Positions 32,927 through 41,394 of a stretch of DNA of 64,000 nt are shown in pieces (position 1 is the first letter of the stretch; each line of letters starts with the position of its first letter). The notes under the pieces are model-generated. The model was not told where the DNA came from, searched no databases, and worked only from the letters and a program-made list of their open reading frames with translations. This DNA is from Niabella agricola (GTDB taxonomy: Bacteria; Bacteroidota; Bacteroidia; Chitinophagales; Chitinophagaceae): contig NZ_JAJHIZ010000003.1 of the NCBI RefSeq assembly GCF_021538615.1, positions 3,472,001 to 3,536,000 on the forward strand. Reading direction: 5' to 3'. A program made the position numbers and the translations under genes.

Positions 32927-34774
32927 GTGTCTGATAAGATTCTTTTATTGCCTGATAATATTGCTAACCAGATCGCCGCCGGTGAAGTAATCCAGCGTCC
33001 GGCGAGCGCTGTAAAAGAGCTGTTGGAAAATGCGGTGGATGCCGGGGCTACTGCCGTTCAGCTGATTGTGGTGGACGCGGGGAAAACGCTGTTGCAGGTA
33101 ATTGATAACGGTAGCGGCATGAGTGAAACCGATGCCCGCATGTGCTTCGAGCGGCATGCCACTTCCAAGATCCGGAATATTGACGACCTGTTTCATATTC
33201 ATACTATGGGGTTCAGGGGAGAGGCACTGGCTTCCATTGCGGCCGTGGCCCAGGTGGAACTGAAGACCAAACGGCCGGAGGATGAAGCCGGTACTTATAT
33301 AGAAGTAGAGAACAGTGTTGTGGTTACACAGGAACCCGTGGCCAGTCCGGATGGCACCAGTATTGCCATGAAGAACCTTTTTTTTAATGTGCCGGCGCGG
33401 AGGAATTTTTTAAAGAGCAATGCTGCGGAAATGCGGCATATTGTAGAAGAATTTACCAGGGTAACCATGGCTTTTCCGCATATCCTGTTTACCCTTACCA
33501 GCAATGGCCAGCAGCTGATGCACCTGGAGCCGGGCAGCCTTAAACAGCGGATCGTGCAACTGCTGGGCAGCAGCTATAACGCCAAAATGGTTTCTGTAGC
33601 AGAACAAACTGATTATATGAATATTCACGGGTTTACAGGGAAACCGGAAACCGCCAAAAAGACCCGTGGGGATCAGTATTTTTTCGTAAACAACCGCTTT
33701 ATTAAAAGCGCCTACCTAAACCATGCGGTGATGAGCGCTTACCAGGAGTTGCTGCCGGCAGACAGTTTCCCGATGTATGTGCTGTTTATCGATCTGGATC
33801 CAACGCAGGTAGACGTGAATGTGCATCCTACGAAACAAGAGATCAAATTTGAAGATGAAAAAATTGTATATGCCTTTGTGCAGGCCGCTGTAAAGCATGC
33901 CCTGGCCCAATTCAGTATCACACCCACCCTGGATTTTGACCTGGATGCTTCCATCCAGCAATTGCCCTCTGTAAGTCAGCCGTTTACAAGCGATCAACAG
34001 CAGAAAGCATCTGGTTCGTCTTTATACCAGGGATTTACGCAAAAGCACCAGGCGCATTTTATTGAAAAACCCTCCGGTCAGGAATTAAAAAGCTGGAGAG
34101 ATTTTTACGAACCCCTGCCCAAGGAGGAGGCGCTGTTTGATTATGAAAAAACTGCTCAGCAACAACACCTGGCCATCCAAAACAAACGGAACCGTTTTGA
34201 AATAGACGGTGATACCGAACTTACCCAGGTATGGAATACATATATTATGATGCCGGCAGATCAAAGCTTTCTGCTGATCAATCAGCAGGCGGCGCATGAG
34301 CGGGTGCTGTATACGCAAATGAAACAGGCAGCGGCGGGAACGCCGGTTATCATTCAAAAAAGCATGTTCCCGGTAACCCTGGAACTTTCGCCTTCAGATG
34401 CGGTATTGCTGGCCGAATTATTGCCCGATCTGCGGATGCTGGGTTATGAAATAGAGCCCTTTGGCAATAACAGTTTTGTAGTGCAGGGTACACCAGCCGA
34501 CCTGGAAGATACCGATGAAAAGCACCTGATCGATTTTACATTGGAGCAATACAAGCATTTTAGCAGCGACATCCGGGTTTCTAACCGGGAAAAACTAATC
34601 CGCTCTCTTGCCCGGCAACGGGCTGTGAAGAACGGGAACCGTTTAACTGATCGGGAGATGCGGCAACTGGTAACCGATCTGTTCCGGTGCGAACCCTTTA
34701 ACACGGCACCGGATGGTAACCCTACCTACCTGGAATTTAAACAGGACCAGATCGAGAAGATGTTTGGGCGGTAA
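32927..34774 (+). CDS. mutL: DNA mismatch repair protein MutL with a degenerate endonuclease site
   Basis: A 615-aa GHKL ATPase that links mismatch recognition by MutS to strand removal. The N-terminal ATPase is intact: IAAGEVIQRPASAVKELLENA, IDNGSGM and TMGFRGEALASI. In the C-terminal domain the endonuclease motif DQHA-xx-E-xxxx-E reads NQQAAHERVLYT (residues 452-463), the ACR-type motif reads LARQRAVK (from 561), and the C-P-H-x-R motif reads APDGNP (from 594). All metal ligands are thus replaced, so it is predicted to lack nicking activity, as in MutH-dependent MutL. Start GTG at 32927. Upstream TACCTTTA (32897-32904) may be the -7 box. Confidence 0.96.
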   Translation: MSDKILLLPDNIANQIAAGEVIQRPASAVKELLENAVDAGATAVQLIVVDAGKTLLQVIDNGSGMSETDARMCFERHATSKIRNIDDLFHIHTMGFRGEALASIAAVAQVELKTKRPEDEAGTYIEVENSVVVTQEPVASPDGTSIAMKNLFFNVPARRNFLKSNAAEMRHIVEEFTRVTMAFPHILFTLTSNGQQLMHLEPGSLKQRIVQLLGSSYNAKMVSVAEQTDYMNIHGFTGKPETAKKTRGDQYFFVNNRFIKSAYLNHAVMSAYQELLPADSFPMYVLFIDLDPTQVDVNVHPTKQEIKFEDEKIVYAFVQAAVKHALAQFSITPTLDFDLDASIQQLPSVSQPFTSDQQQKASGSSLYQGFTQKHQAHFIEKPSGQELKSWRDFYEPLPKEEALFDYEKTAQQQHLAIQNKRNRFEIDGDTELTQVWNTYIMMPADQSFLLINQQAAHERVLYTQMKQAAAGTPVIIQKSMFPVTLELSPSDAVLLAELLPDLRMLGYEIEPFGNNSFVVQGTPADLEDTDEKHLIDFTLEQYKHFSSDIRVSNREKLIRSLARQRAVKNGNRLTDREMRQLVTDLFRCEPFNTAPDGNPTYLEFKQDQIEKMFGR

Positions 34775-34830
34775 ACCATCTGTCTGCTTTTCTATATACC
34801 GTCAGGTTTTTAGCAACGTTAAGGTATATA

Positions 34831-34857
34831 AAAAGCCCCCGGATGATTCCGGAGGCC
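34831..34857 (-). terminator. Terminator of the FadL-type porin unit
   Basis: CCGGA (34839-34843) pairs with TCCGG (34848-34852), with further pairing outside one mismatch; on the minus strand it is followed by TTTTTATA. It lies 31 bases after the porin stop. Confidence 0.65.
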
Positions 34858-34887
34858 AATAACTAAATCATCAGAGAGCGATATGTG

Positions 34888-36405
34888 CTAAATCTTGAAA
34901 CCCAGTGTGAGTACGACTCTTGATCCATTGGATTTGATCCTGGCCGGATCAAAAGCACTTTTGTCTTCCAGGCGATAGGGATAATATACATCATCCTTAG
35001 CCGTATAAATATAACCCAGGTCTACAAAGAAACCATGATTGCGGTAACCGATGCCGGCGGAACCCTGGTAGATATTTCCCTTTTCACCTGCCAGGTTCTT
35101 ATAGGGATTGCCATAATAAGCGCCACCGAACCGGGCCATAATGGTGTTGAATTTTAACTCAGCACCCAGGCGCGCGTTTACAGCTCCTTTATAGGCATTG
35201 TCAATAGCGGTATTCAGTTCACGGAAATAGCTCTTGTCCGCTACCCCGTTCTCGTCGTATGCTTTGAATTTAGAGGCCATATGGTTTACATACTCCACAT
35301 CGGCGGTAATCAGTCCTTTTTGACTGGAAACATTATTTATATCTCCAAAAAGGTAGGTAAAGCTTCCCAGCAGTTTATAGGGCGTTTGCAGTGAATAGTC
35401 ATAAACGGAAGGTTGTTCCGGCCGCCAGCTGTTCACCTGCTTACCTTTATTATCGGGATTGTTTTCTGATCCGGCTTCAGCATAGGCGTCATAATGGTCT
35501 GTAAGACTGTACCAGGTAGGTGTATGCGCTGCGATACCGATCCGGAAATTTTGTGTAGGTGTAAAAACCGCACCCAATTTTACATTCACACCCATTCCTT
35601 TTGTTACGAGGTCGTCCTCAAAATATCCGTACTCAAACTGGTTGGTGGTATTCTCGCTGCGGTCGAATTCATCAAAGGTACGGGTAGCACCGTATCGGAG
35701 GGTAGGCAAACCAATCGATCCCCCCAGGTATACTTTATCATTCAGATTCAGTCCGCCCCCTACTGCAACTTCCGTAATGCCTCCATTGGTTTTCAAGGTG
35801 CCTTCCTGGTATAAACCGGTGCTCCGGGCAATGCTGCCTGCGGGCGAGTTAAAATTCCCGTTTTGATCCTTATTGATCCAATAGGAATTAAAGGCCAGGT
35901 CTGCACCATAGGGATCCTTGGCAGCGCCTCCGAAAGCGTTTGCGTTTTCAGCAAACATATCTCCCATAGCACTTTTATTGTTGATGCCGTAAAAGCTGAT
36001 ACGGTTGTTGAAATCCGCAACCCGCGTAATACCAACACCGAAGGAAGAACTCTTAATGGAACGGTTGCCCCTGCTTTGGTTGCCAAAAACAACACCTGAG
36101 GTGCCAAAGAATCCCGCCGATTTTTTGGCGGTTTCTGTTCCGTCGTAATATGTGGCCTTATTACTAAGCAGATTCAATCCGCCGGAAACCACCAGGTCGC
36201 CCGTCCGGTAAAAGCCCAGGTTTCCGGGATTGGAGAACAGGGTGGAAATTTCTCCGCCGATTGATCCACTGGCGCCGCCCAGCGACTGCACGCGCGCGGT
36301 TCCGCTGGCTGTTTGCCAGGAGTAGCGCAGCGCATCCTCGGGGGTTTGGGCAACCGCGGTTCCCGCAGCGGTTAAAACAATAGCCGCAATAATTAGTTTC
36401 TTCAT
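34888..36405 (-). CDS. OmpP1/FadL family outer-membrane transporter
   Basis: A 505-aa outer-membrane beta-barrel related to FadL, which takes up long-chain fatty acids and other hydrophobic compounds. Signal peptide MKKLIIAAIVLTAAGTAVAQ, then the early YSWQTASGTARVQSLGGASGSIGGEISTLFSNPGNLGFY block, the N-terminal plug-like hatch typical of the family. The barrel ends with LTLGFKI; the last residue is not Phe but Ile. It starts 21 bases downstream of the Tyr/Trp/Gly-rich lipoprotein gene and is probably co-transcribed. Substrate not predictable. Confidence 0.82.
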   Translation of the reverse strand: MKKLIIAAIVLTAAGTAVAQTPEDALRYSWQTASGTARVQSLGGASGSIGGEISTLFSNPGNLGFYRTGDLVVSGGLNLLSNKATYYDGTETAKKSAGFFGTSGVVFGNQSRGNRSIKSSSFGVGITRVADFNNRISFYGINNKSAMGDMFAENANAFGGAAKDPYGADLAFNSYWINKDQNGNFNSPAGSIARSTGLYQEGTLKTNGGITEVAVGGGLNLNDKVYLGGSIGLPTLRYGATRTFDEFDRSENTTNQFEYGYFEDDLVTKGMGVNVKLGAVFTPTQNFRIGIAAHTPTWYSLTDHYDAYAEAGSENNPDNKGKQVNSWRPEQPSVYDYSLQTPYKLLGSFTYLFGDINNVSSQKGLITADVEYVNHMASKFKAYDENGVADKSYFRELNTAIDNAYKGAVNARLGAELKFNTIMARFGGAYYGNPYKNLAGEKGNIYQGSAGIGYRNHGFFVDLGYIYTAKDDVYYPYRLEDKSAFDPARIKSNGSRVVLTLGFKI

Positions 36406-36426
36406 TGATAAATTAGTTTTTACAGA

Positions 36427-37443
36427 TTAAAATCTTCTTCCAGACCCGCCGCTGCTGCGACCGCCGCCGCCTCCGCCTCCGCCGCCACCTCCAGATGAAG
36501 CAGGAGGCGAGTAAGATGGTGTGGATGATCGTGGCTCTACGCTTGGCCTACTGTAATTTTCAGAACGGGGAGCACTATATTCAGAGCGTGGAGCGCTGTA
36601 ATTCTCGGATCTGCTGCTGTAGTTGGAGCCGGAATTATTGCCCCCGTATCCGCGACTGTTGTAACGTTCTCTTATGGCAGCAGCCCTGCCGCTACCGGAG
36701 GAATTACCGGGGTTGGTATTTACACTGGTGTTATTGCGCACGCCATAAGAACCGTTGCTGTAGGCGTCTCTTCTCATGGCGCCGTTCCGTTGGCTGTAAT
36801 TCTGATTAGAACCATCCAGTATTCTTGGGTTGTAGGTATTTAAATTGCTGCGGCGTGGTCCGTAATTTACGCGGTTACCCACAATTACGCCGGGTCCGTA
36901 GCCGTAATAATACGGATTGCCCCACCAGCCAGTGTACCAGGGATCATACCAGCCACCCCAGCCATAACCCCATCCGCCATAATAGCCGCTGTACCAGGGA
37001 TTATACCAGCCACCGCCCCATCCGAATCCGATACCGCCATACCAGCCGGAATAATAAGGATTGTAGTACATATTCCAATAGCTTACCGGGCTCCAGGGAC
37101 TGTTCCAGTAGAAGGGATCATTCCAGTAATACCAGTTGTTGTAATAACTGAAGTTATAGCGGTTGCCATAAAAGTACCAGTCGTCAAGGTCTGACCAGCG
37201 GTAACGGTTCCGCACTTTCATGCGCAGATAACGGTCATCATAATCGGCGTATTCGTCCTCATCATATGATTCGTAATCACGATACCGTTTTTCGCCCGAC
37301 TTTTTAACGTTGGCATATTCATCCTGCGGAGGTGCGGGGGAGTTGTAAACATCGTCTGGTGTCTGGCCGGTTTTGTATGCCGTGGTACACCCTCCGATAA
37401 AGAAAGCGCAGCCAAGCAGTAGTATCAATGTTCTGATGTTCAT
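36427..37443 (-). CDS. Tyr/Trp/Gly-rich low-complexity lipoprotein
   Basis: A 338-aa predicted lipoprotein with signal LILLLGCAFFIGGC (lipobox GGC, Cys19). Residues about 45-80 are acidic (DYESYDEDEYADYDDRY), 85-190 are almost entirely Tyr, Trp, Gly, Asn and Pro (NPYYSGWYGGIGFGWGGGW-type repeats), 195-280 are Asn/Ser/Arg-rich and the C-terminus is a Ser-Pro-Arg block with a run of 11 Gly ending in GRRF. No enzyme domain. Such composition fits a surface or extracellular structural, adhesive or phase-separating protein (inference). It is the first gene of a unit with the FadL-type porin. Confidence 0.65.
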   Translation of the reverse strand: MNIRTLILLLGCAFFIGGCTTAYKTGQTPDDVYNSPAPPQDEYANVKKSGEKRYRDYESYDEDEYADYDDRYLRMKVRNRYRWSDLDDWYFYGNRYNFSYYNNWYYWNDPFYWNSPWSPVSYWNMYYNPYYSGWYGGIGFGWGGGWYNPWYSGYYGGWGYGWGGWYDPWYTGWWGNPYYYGYGPGVIVGNRVNYGPRRSNLNTYNPRILDGSNQNYSQRNGAMRRDAYSNGSYGVRNNTSVNTNPGNSSGSGRAAAIRERYNSRGYGGNNSGSNYSSRSENYSAPRSEYSAPRSENYSRPSVEPRSSTPSYSPPASSGGGGGGGGGGGRSSGGSGRRF

Positions 37444-37729
37444 TTTTTGGCGATATTAAATAGTTTATGAATCAGATTGTTATAATTAATCACCAATTGC
37501 AGCTAATTGTTACCCTTTTAAATATACATTTGCAATTGCTGATAAAGTTACGTTAATAATGACGTTCTTTTGTTAAAAAAGATGCATAATATGTTGTTAA
37601 TTCACAACGTATTTAACGTGAAAAAGGTTTAAAATGCAACAGGAGGAAGGTTTGTGGCAGATGGTTTAACATTTGTTGTTTTAGACACAATAACCCCTGA
37701 AGCATGAATAATTAACTATTAACTATAAT

Positions 37730-39205
37730 ATGAGTAAGGAAGTTACTTCAAGAGCGGAAGATTATGCACAATGGTATAATGACCTCGTAATAAAAGGAGG
37801 CCTGGCCGACTATTCGGCCGTAAGGGGATGTATGGTCATCAAGCCTTATGGTTTTACCCTTTGGGAATACATGCGCGATGCATTGGATAAAATGTTTAAG
37901 GACACCGGGCATGTAAATGCCTATTTCCCGCTTTTTATACCGAAAAGCTTTTTGAGTAAGGAAGCCGCTCATGTGGAAGGATTTGCAAAAGAGTGTGCGG
38001 TGGTAACACATTACCGCTTAAAGAACGATCCGGACGGAAAAGGCGTGGTGGTGGATCCGGAAGCAAAGCTGGAAGAGGAGCTGATTGTGCGTCCTACCAG
38101 TGAAACGATCATCTGGAGTACCTATAAAGACTGGATACAGTCGTACCGCGATCTTCCTCTGCTGATTAATCAATGGGCTAACGTGGTACGTTGGGAAATG
38201 CGTACCCGCCTGTTTTTACGGACTGCAGAATTTTTATGGCAGGAAGGGCATACCGCCCATGCTACTAAAGAAGAAGCTGTGGAAGAAACGCGTAAAATGC
38301 TGGATGTATATGCCACATTTGCCGAAGAATTTATGGCGTTGCCGGTAATCAAAGGTGTGAAAACCGCCAGCGAACGGTTTGCCGGTGCGGAAGATACCTA
38401 TTGCATTGAAGCGCTGATGCAAGACGGAAAAGCGCTCCAGGCGGGCACTTCCCACTTTCTGGGTCAGAATTTTGCCAAAGCATTTGATGTGAAGTTTCTG
38501 AACAGGGAAAACCAACAGGAATATGTATGGGCTACCAGCTGGGGGGTAAGCACCCGGTTGGTAGGAGCACTAATCATGGCGCACAGCGATGATGAAGGGT
38601 TGGTATTGCCCCCCCGGATCGCGCCGCTGCAGGTAGTGATCATTCCCATTTACAAGGGACAGGAGCAAAAAGCCCTGATTGATGCGAAGGCTACCGAAAT
38701 CCTGGAACAGCTGAAAAGCAAGGGCATCCGTGTTAAATACGACGACAATGACAACAACCGGCCCGGATGGAAATTTGCGGAATATGAGATGAAGGGCGTT
38801 CCGGTGCGACTGGTGCTGGGTGCACGTGACCTGGAAAATAATAAAATTGAAGTGGCGCGCCGCGATACAAGAGAAAAAGAAACAGTTAACCTGGACGGTA
38901 TTTCACAGTATGTAGACGGACTGCTGATAAAAATACAGTTCGAAATGCTGCAGCGGGCACGGAAATTTACCGAAGAAAAGACGACCTGGGTAGATACCTG
39001 GGACGATTTTGTAAAAACGCTGGATGAAAAGGGTGGTTTTGTAGCTGCTCACTGGGATGGCACGCCGGAAACGGAGGCCGCTATCAAAGAGAAAACAAAA
39101 GCAACGATCCGTTGTATTCCCCTTAATAACCCACAGGAAGACGGTGTTTGTATTTTATCCGGAAAACCATCTAAAGAACGGGTGCTGTTTGCAAGGGCTT
39201 ATTAA
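37730..39205 (+). CDS. proS: Prolyl-tRNA synthetase (short, archaeal/eukaryotic type)
   Basis: Class II synthetase charging tRNA-Pro (491 aa). It belongs to the short form without the bacterial editing insert: motif 2 appears as [25 protein letters not shown] and motif 3 as [29 protein letters not shown] and [10 protein letters not shown] are the usual active-site blocks. The anticodon-binding domain and the C-terminal zinc-type domain follow ([27 protein letters not shown]). This form is standard in Bacteroidota. The 286 bases upstream hold no gene; I see only AT-rich sequence and no clear promoter box. Confidence 0.96.
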   Translation: MSKEVTSRAEDYAQWYNDLVIKGGLADYSAVRGCMVIKPYGFTLWEYMRDALDKMFKDTGHVNAYFPLFIPKSFLSKEAAHVEGFAKECAVVTHYRLKNDPDGKGVVVDPEAKLEEELIVRPTSETIIWSTYKDWIQSYRDLPLLINQWANVVRWEMRTRLFLRTAEFLWQEGHTAHATKEEAVEETRKMLDVYATFAEEFMALPVIKGVKTASERFAGAEDTYCIEALMQDGKALQAGTSHFLGQNFAKAFDVKFLNRENQQEYVWATSWGVSTRLVGALIMAHSDDEGLVLPPRIAPLQVVIIPIYKGQEQKALIDAKATEILEQLKSKGIRVKYDDNDNNRPGWKFAEYEMKGVPVRLVLGARDLENNKIEVARRDTREKETVNLDGISQYVDGLLIKIQFEMLQRARKFTEEKTTWVDTWDDFVKTLDEKGGFVAAHWDGTPETEAAIKEKTKATIRCIPLNNPQEDGVCILSGKPSKERVLFARAY

Positions 39206-39214
39206 CTGTTTCAA

Positions 39215-39265
39215 GTTCCAGGTTTCAGGTTTGACCGTTGAACGATGAAACGTGAAACCTGGAAC
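39215..39265. repeat. Palindromic repeat after proS, shared with the rlmN upstream region
   Basis: GTTCCAGGTTTCA (39215-39227) pairs perfectly with TGAAACCTGGAAC (39253-39265) around a 25-base spacer. The 15-mer at 39218-39232 occurs inverted at 11530-11544. It probably also helps end transcription of proS and the convergent B12-binding gene, which stops at 39271. Confidence 0.65.
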
Positions 39266-39270
39266 AACAT

Positions 39271-39678
39271 TTAAAACTTCCGTTTTTTAGCTACCTCCTG
39301 TTGAATATATTCTGCTATGGAACCGGTTGTACTGCCCGGTGCAAAGATCCGGCCCACACCCATTGCCGTTAGCTGTGCGGCATCATCTTCCGGCACAATA
39401 CCGCCACCAATCAGCAGTACGTCCTGCATTTGCTGTGCCTTCATCAATTCTATTACTTTTGGAAAAACGGTCATATGCGCACCACTCAGGATGCTGATGC
39501 CGATCACGTCCACATCTTCCTGGATAGCCGCCCGGATGACCATTTCCGGTGTCTGCCGCAAACCGGTATAGATCACTTCCATGCCGGCATCCCGCAGGGC
39601 CGTGGCAATTACTTTGGCACCACGATCATGGCCATCCAAACCGATTTTAGCCACCAAAACACGAATGGGTCTGTTCAT
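39271..39678 (-). CDS. Stand-alone cobalamin (B12)-binding domain protein
   Basis: A 135-aa protein consisting only of the B12-binding domain of methylmalonyl-CoA mutase type: [10 protein letters not shown] holds the DXHXXG cobalamin ligand motif, followed by the SILSG (SXL) and [10 protein letters not shown] (GG) motifs. It may be the small subunit of a split mutase whose catalytic subunit is elsewhere. A -7 box (39684-39691) lies five bases upstream of the ATG at 39678, which rules out the GTG at 39684 as start. No mutase large subunit, MeaB or epimerase is in the window. Confidence 0.88.
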   Translation of the reverse strand: MNRPIRVLVAKIGLDGHDRGAKVIATALRDAGMEVIYTGLRQTPEMVIRAAIQEDVDVIGISILSGAHMTVFPKVIELMKAQQMQDVLLIGGGIVPEDDAAQLTAMGVGRIFAPGSTTGSIAEYIQQEVAKKRKF

Positions 39679-39683
39679 ACACA

Positions 39684-39691
39684 CAAATGTA
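39684..39691 (-). promoter_or_regulatory. -7 box of the B12-binding gene
   Basis: TACATTTG on the minus strand, five bases before the ATG; a nearly leaderless transcript is predicted. No clear -33. Confidence 0.5.
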
Positions 39692-39820
39692 TGTTATAGA
39701 GGTAAGATCATGAACAAGGAAAGCAAATTCTTCAGAAGAAAAACAGCCGGTTACTGTACCGGACGATGCAGTGAGTGACACAACCGGGCTGATAGTAGTA
39801 CTGAAGCCCGGACAAAGAAA

Positions 39821-40447
39821 TTAAACCGGTTTATAATCCATGATATTAAGGCGCTGCCGGCAAAATTTATATTCCACTTCGTCGTTACTGCCCACCAGCA
39901 CGAGCCGGTTTTTGCCGTATTGGTCCATTAATGCATAGTACAGATCGATTCCCTGCCGGTCGAGATTGGTGCAAGGCTCATCCAACAGCAGTACGGGCAC
40001 ATCAGAATAGATGCACTGTGCCAGTTTGGCCCGTTGTTTCATACCGCTTGAAAACTGCTGGATCCGTTTATGCGCAGCAGCCTGCATGCCGATCTCCGCT
40101 ATAATTTTTTCGGGGGTCATCCCGGCTACAAAAGGTTTAAAATGCTGATGAAATTCCAGGAATTCCAAAAGGGTCATTTCCTCGATCAATTCCAGGTAGG
40201 GAGCGCAGTAAGCAATAAAGCGGTATACTTTTTCAGGAGGAAGGGGCGTTTCATTTGCCCAGGTACAAACGCCTTCATTTAAATGAAGCGCACTGCTGAT
40301 GACCTGTAAAAAAGTACTTTTTCCGGATCCGTTGGATCCGATGATGGCATAGCTATTGCCGGATTCGAACTGAAAGGTGAGGTTTCTGAAAATCCAGTCA
40401 CGGTTAAACCGTTTTCCAGCCTTATTCAAGGCTATCGTCGTCGCCAT
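39821..40447 (-). CDS. ABC transporter ATP-binding protein without a partner permease nearby
   Basis: A 208-aa nucleotide-binding protein. Walker A GSNGSGKS (37-44), signature FSSGMKQR (132-139) and Walker B VLLLDEP (152-158) are intact. The Q-loop position reads YCAPYLEL, with no Gln, and the switch reads VGSND, Asn where His is expected. The start ATG at 40447 overlaps the end of lpxA by 26 bases, so it is translated from the lpxA transcript; the longer frame would begin far inside lpxA. No permease gene adjoins, so its partner must be encoded elsewhere. It has the CcmA-like small size, but I do not assign that function. Confidence 0.85.
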   Translation of the reverse strand: MATTIALNKAGKRFNRDWIFRNLTFQFESGNSYAIIGSNGSGKSTFLQVISSALHLNEGVCTWANETPLPPEKVYRFIAYCAPYLELIEEMTLLEFLEFHQHFKPFVAGMTPEKIIAEIGMQAAAHKRIQQFSSGMKQRAKLAQCIYSDVPVLLLDEPCTNLDRQGIDLYYALMDQYGKNRLVLVGSNDEVEYKFCRQRLNIMDYKPV

Positions 40448-41228
40448 TCCCTTTGGTATATCGTTTAATAATACCACGCGTACTTTCCTGGATGAAGGTA
40501 AGGATCTCATCGCGCTCATCTGTTACCGGGAATTCTTCTTCCAGCAACTGCATGGCCTGGGTTACATTTAACCCGCGGTTATAAATCGTGCGGTAGATGT
40601 CCAGGATGTGGTTGATTTTGTCTACCGAATAGCCGTTCCGCTTCAGCCCAACGGAATTAATACCTGCATAGCTCAGGGGCTGACGGGCGGCTTTAATATA
40701 AGGAGGTACATCTTTGCTGACCAGCGATCCACCACTGATAAAAGCATAAGATCCTACTTTTACAAACTGATGTACGGCGCATACGCCACCAAAGCCCACG
40801 TGGCTGCCCAGTACCACGTGCCCGGCGATCTGCGTGCTGTTGCTGAGTGTGCAATAATCACCAATCACACAGTCGTGGCCGATATGGCTGTAGGCCAGGA
40901 TCCAGCAGCCCTTGCCCACCACCGTTTTCCACCGGTCGCGGGTGCCGCGGTGGATGGTCACAAATTCCCGGATTACACAGTCGTCTCCAATCTCAACCGT
41001 GGTTTTTTCACCATCGAATTTTTTATCCTGGGGTTCTGAACCGATTACGGTGCCTGGAAAAATCTTGCAATTTTTTCCAATACGGGTGCCCTCCAGTATG
41101 GTTACGTTTGAACCGATCCATGTACCTTCTCCAATTTCAACATCCTGATGGATCACGGTAAACGGGTCTATTTTTACATTCCTTGCAACCTTGGCATCCG
41201 GATGTATGTATGAATTAAAATGGATCAT
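40422..41228 (-). CDS. lpxA: Acyl-ACP--UDP-N-acetylglucosamine O-acyltransferase
   Basis: First enzyme of lipid A synthesis, adding a 3-hydroxyacyl chain to UDP-GlcNAc (268 aa, cytoplasmic trimer). The left-handed beta-helix is visible as hexapeptide repeats (VKIDPFTVIHQDVEIGEGTW onwards), the catalytic His lies in AYSHIGHDC, and the C-terminal helical domain starts near residue 190 (GLKRNGYSVDKINHI). Its end overlaps the ABC ATPase start. Other lpx genes are not in the window. Confidence 0.96.
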   Translation of the reverse strand: MIHFNSYIHPDAKVARNVKIDPFTVIHQDVEIGEGTWIGSNVTILEGTRIGKNCKIFPGTVIGSEPQDKKFDGEKTTVEIGDDCVIREFVTIHRGTRDRWKTVVGKGCWILAYSHIGHDCVIGDYCTLSNSTQIAGHVVLGSHVGFGGVCAVHQFVKVGSYAFISGGSLVSKDVPPYIKAARQPLSYAGINSVGLKRNGYSVDKINHILDIYRTIYNRGLNVTQAMQLLEEEFPVTDERDEILTFIQESTRGIIKRYTKGNGDDDSLE

Positions 41229-41264
41229 GTACTTACAGGGTCAAACCATTAATAAATAATGGCG

Positions 41265-41272
41265 CAAATTTA
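41265..41272 (-). promoter_or_regulatory. -7 box of the lpxA unit
   Basis: TAAATTTG on the minus strand, 36 bases before the lpxA ATG. No TTTG at the -33 position. Confidence 0.4.
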
Positions 41273-41354
41273 GACATTCACTGATTAATTGTAATTATTT
41301 TTTTAGTAATGGGTTGCAAATCAGGTATTATTACCATTAATTGACATTTCTTTG

Positions 41355-41385
41355 TTGGCTTTATAACAGATTGCAAATACCTTTG
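41355..41385 (+). promoter_or_regulatory. Promoter of the Cys-rich AraC regulator gene
   Basis: TTGG (41355-41358), a 19-base spacer, then TACCTTTG (41378-41385), nine bases before the ATG at 41395. It excludes the upstream TTG at 41341 as start. Confidence 0.6.
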
Positions 41386-41394
41386 CCGCCTGTT

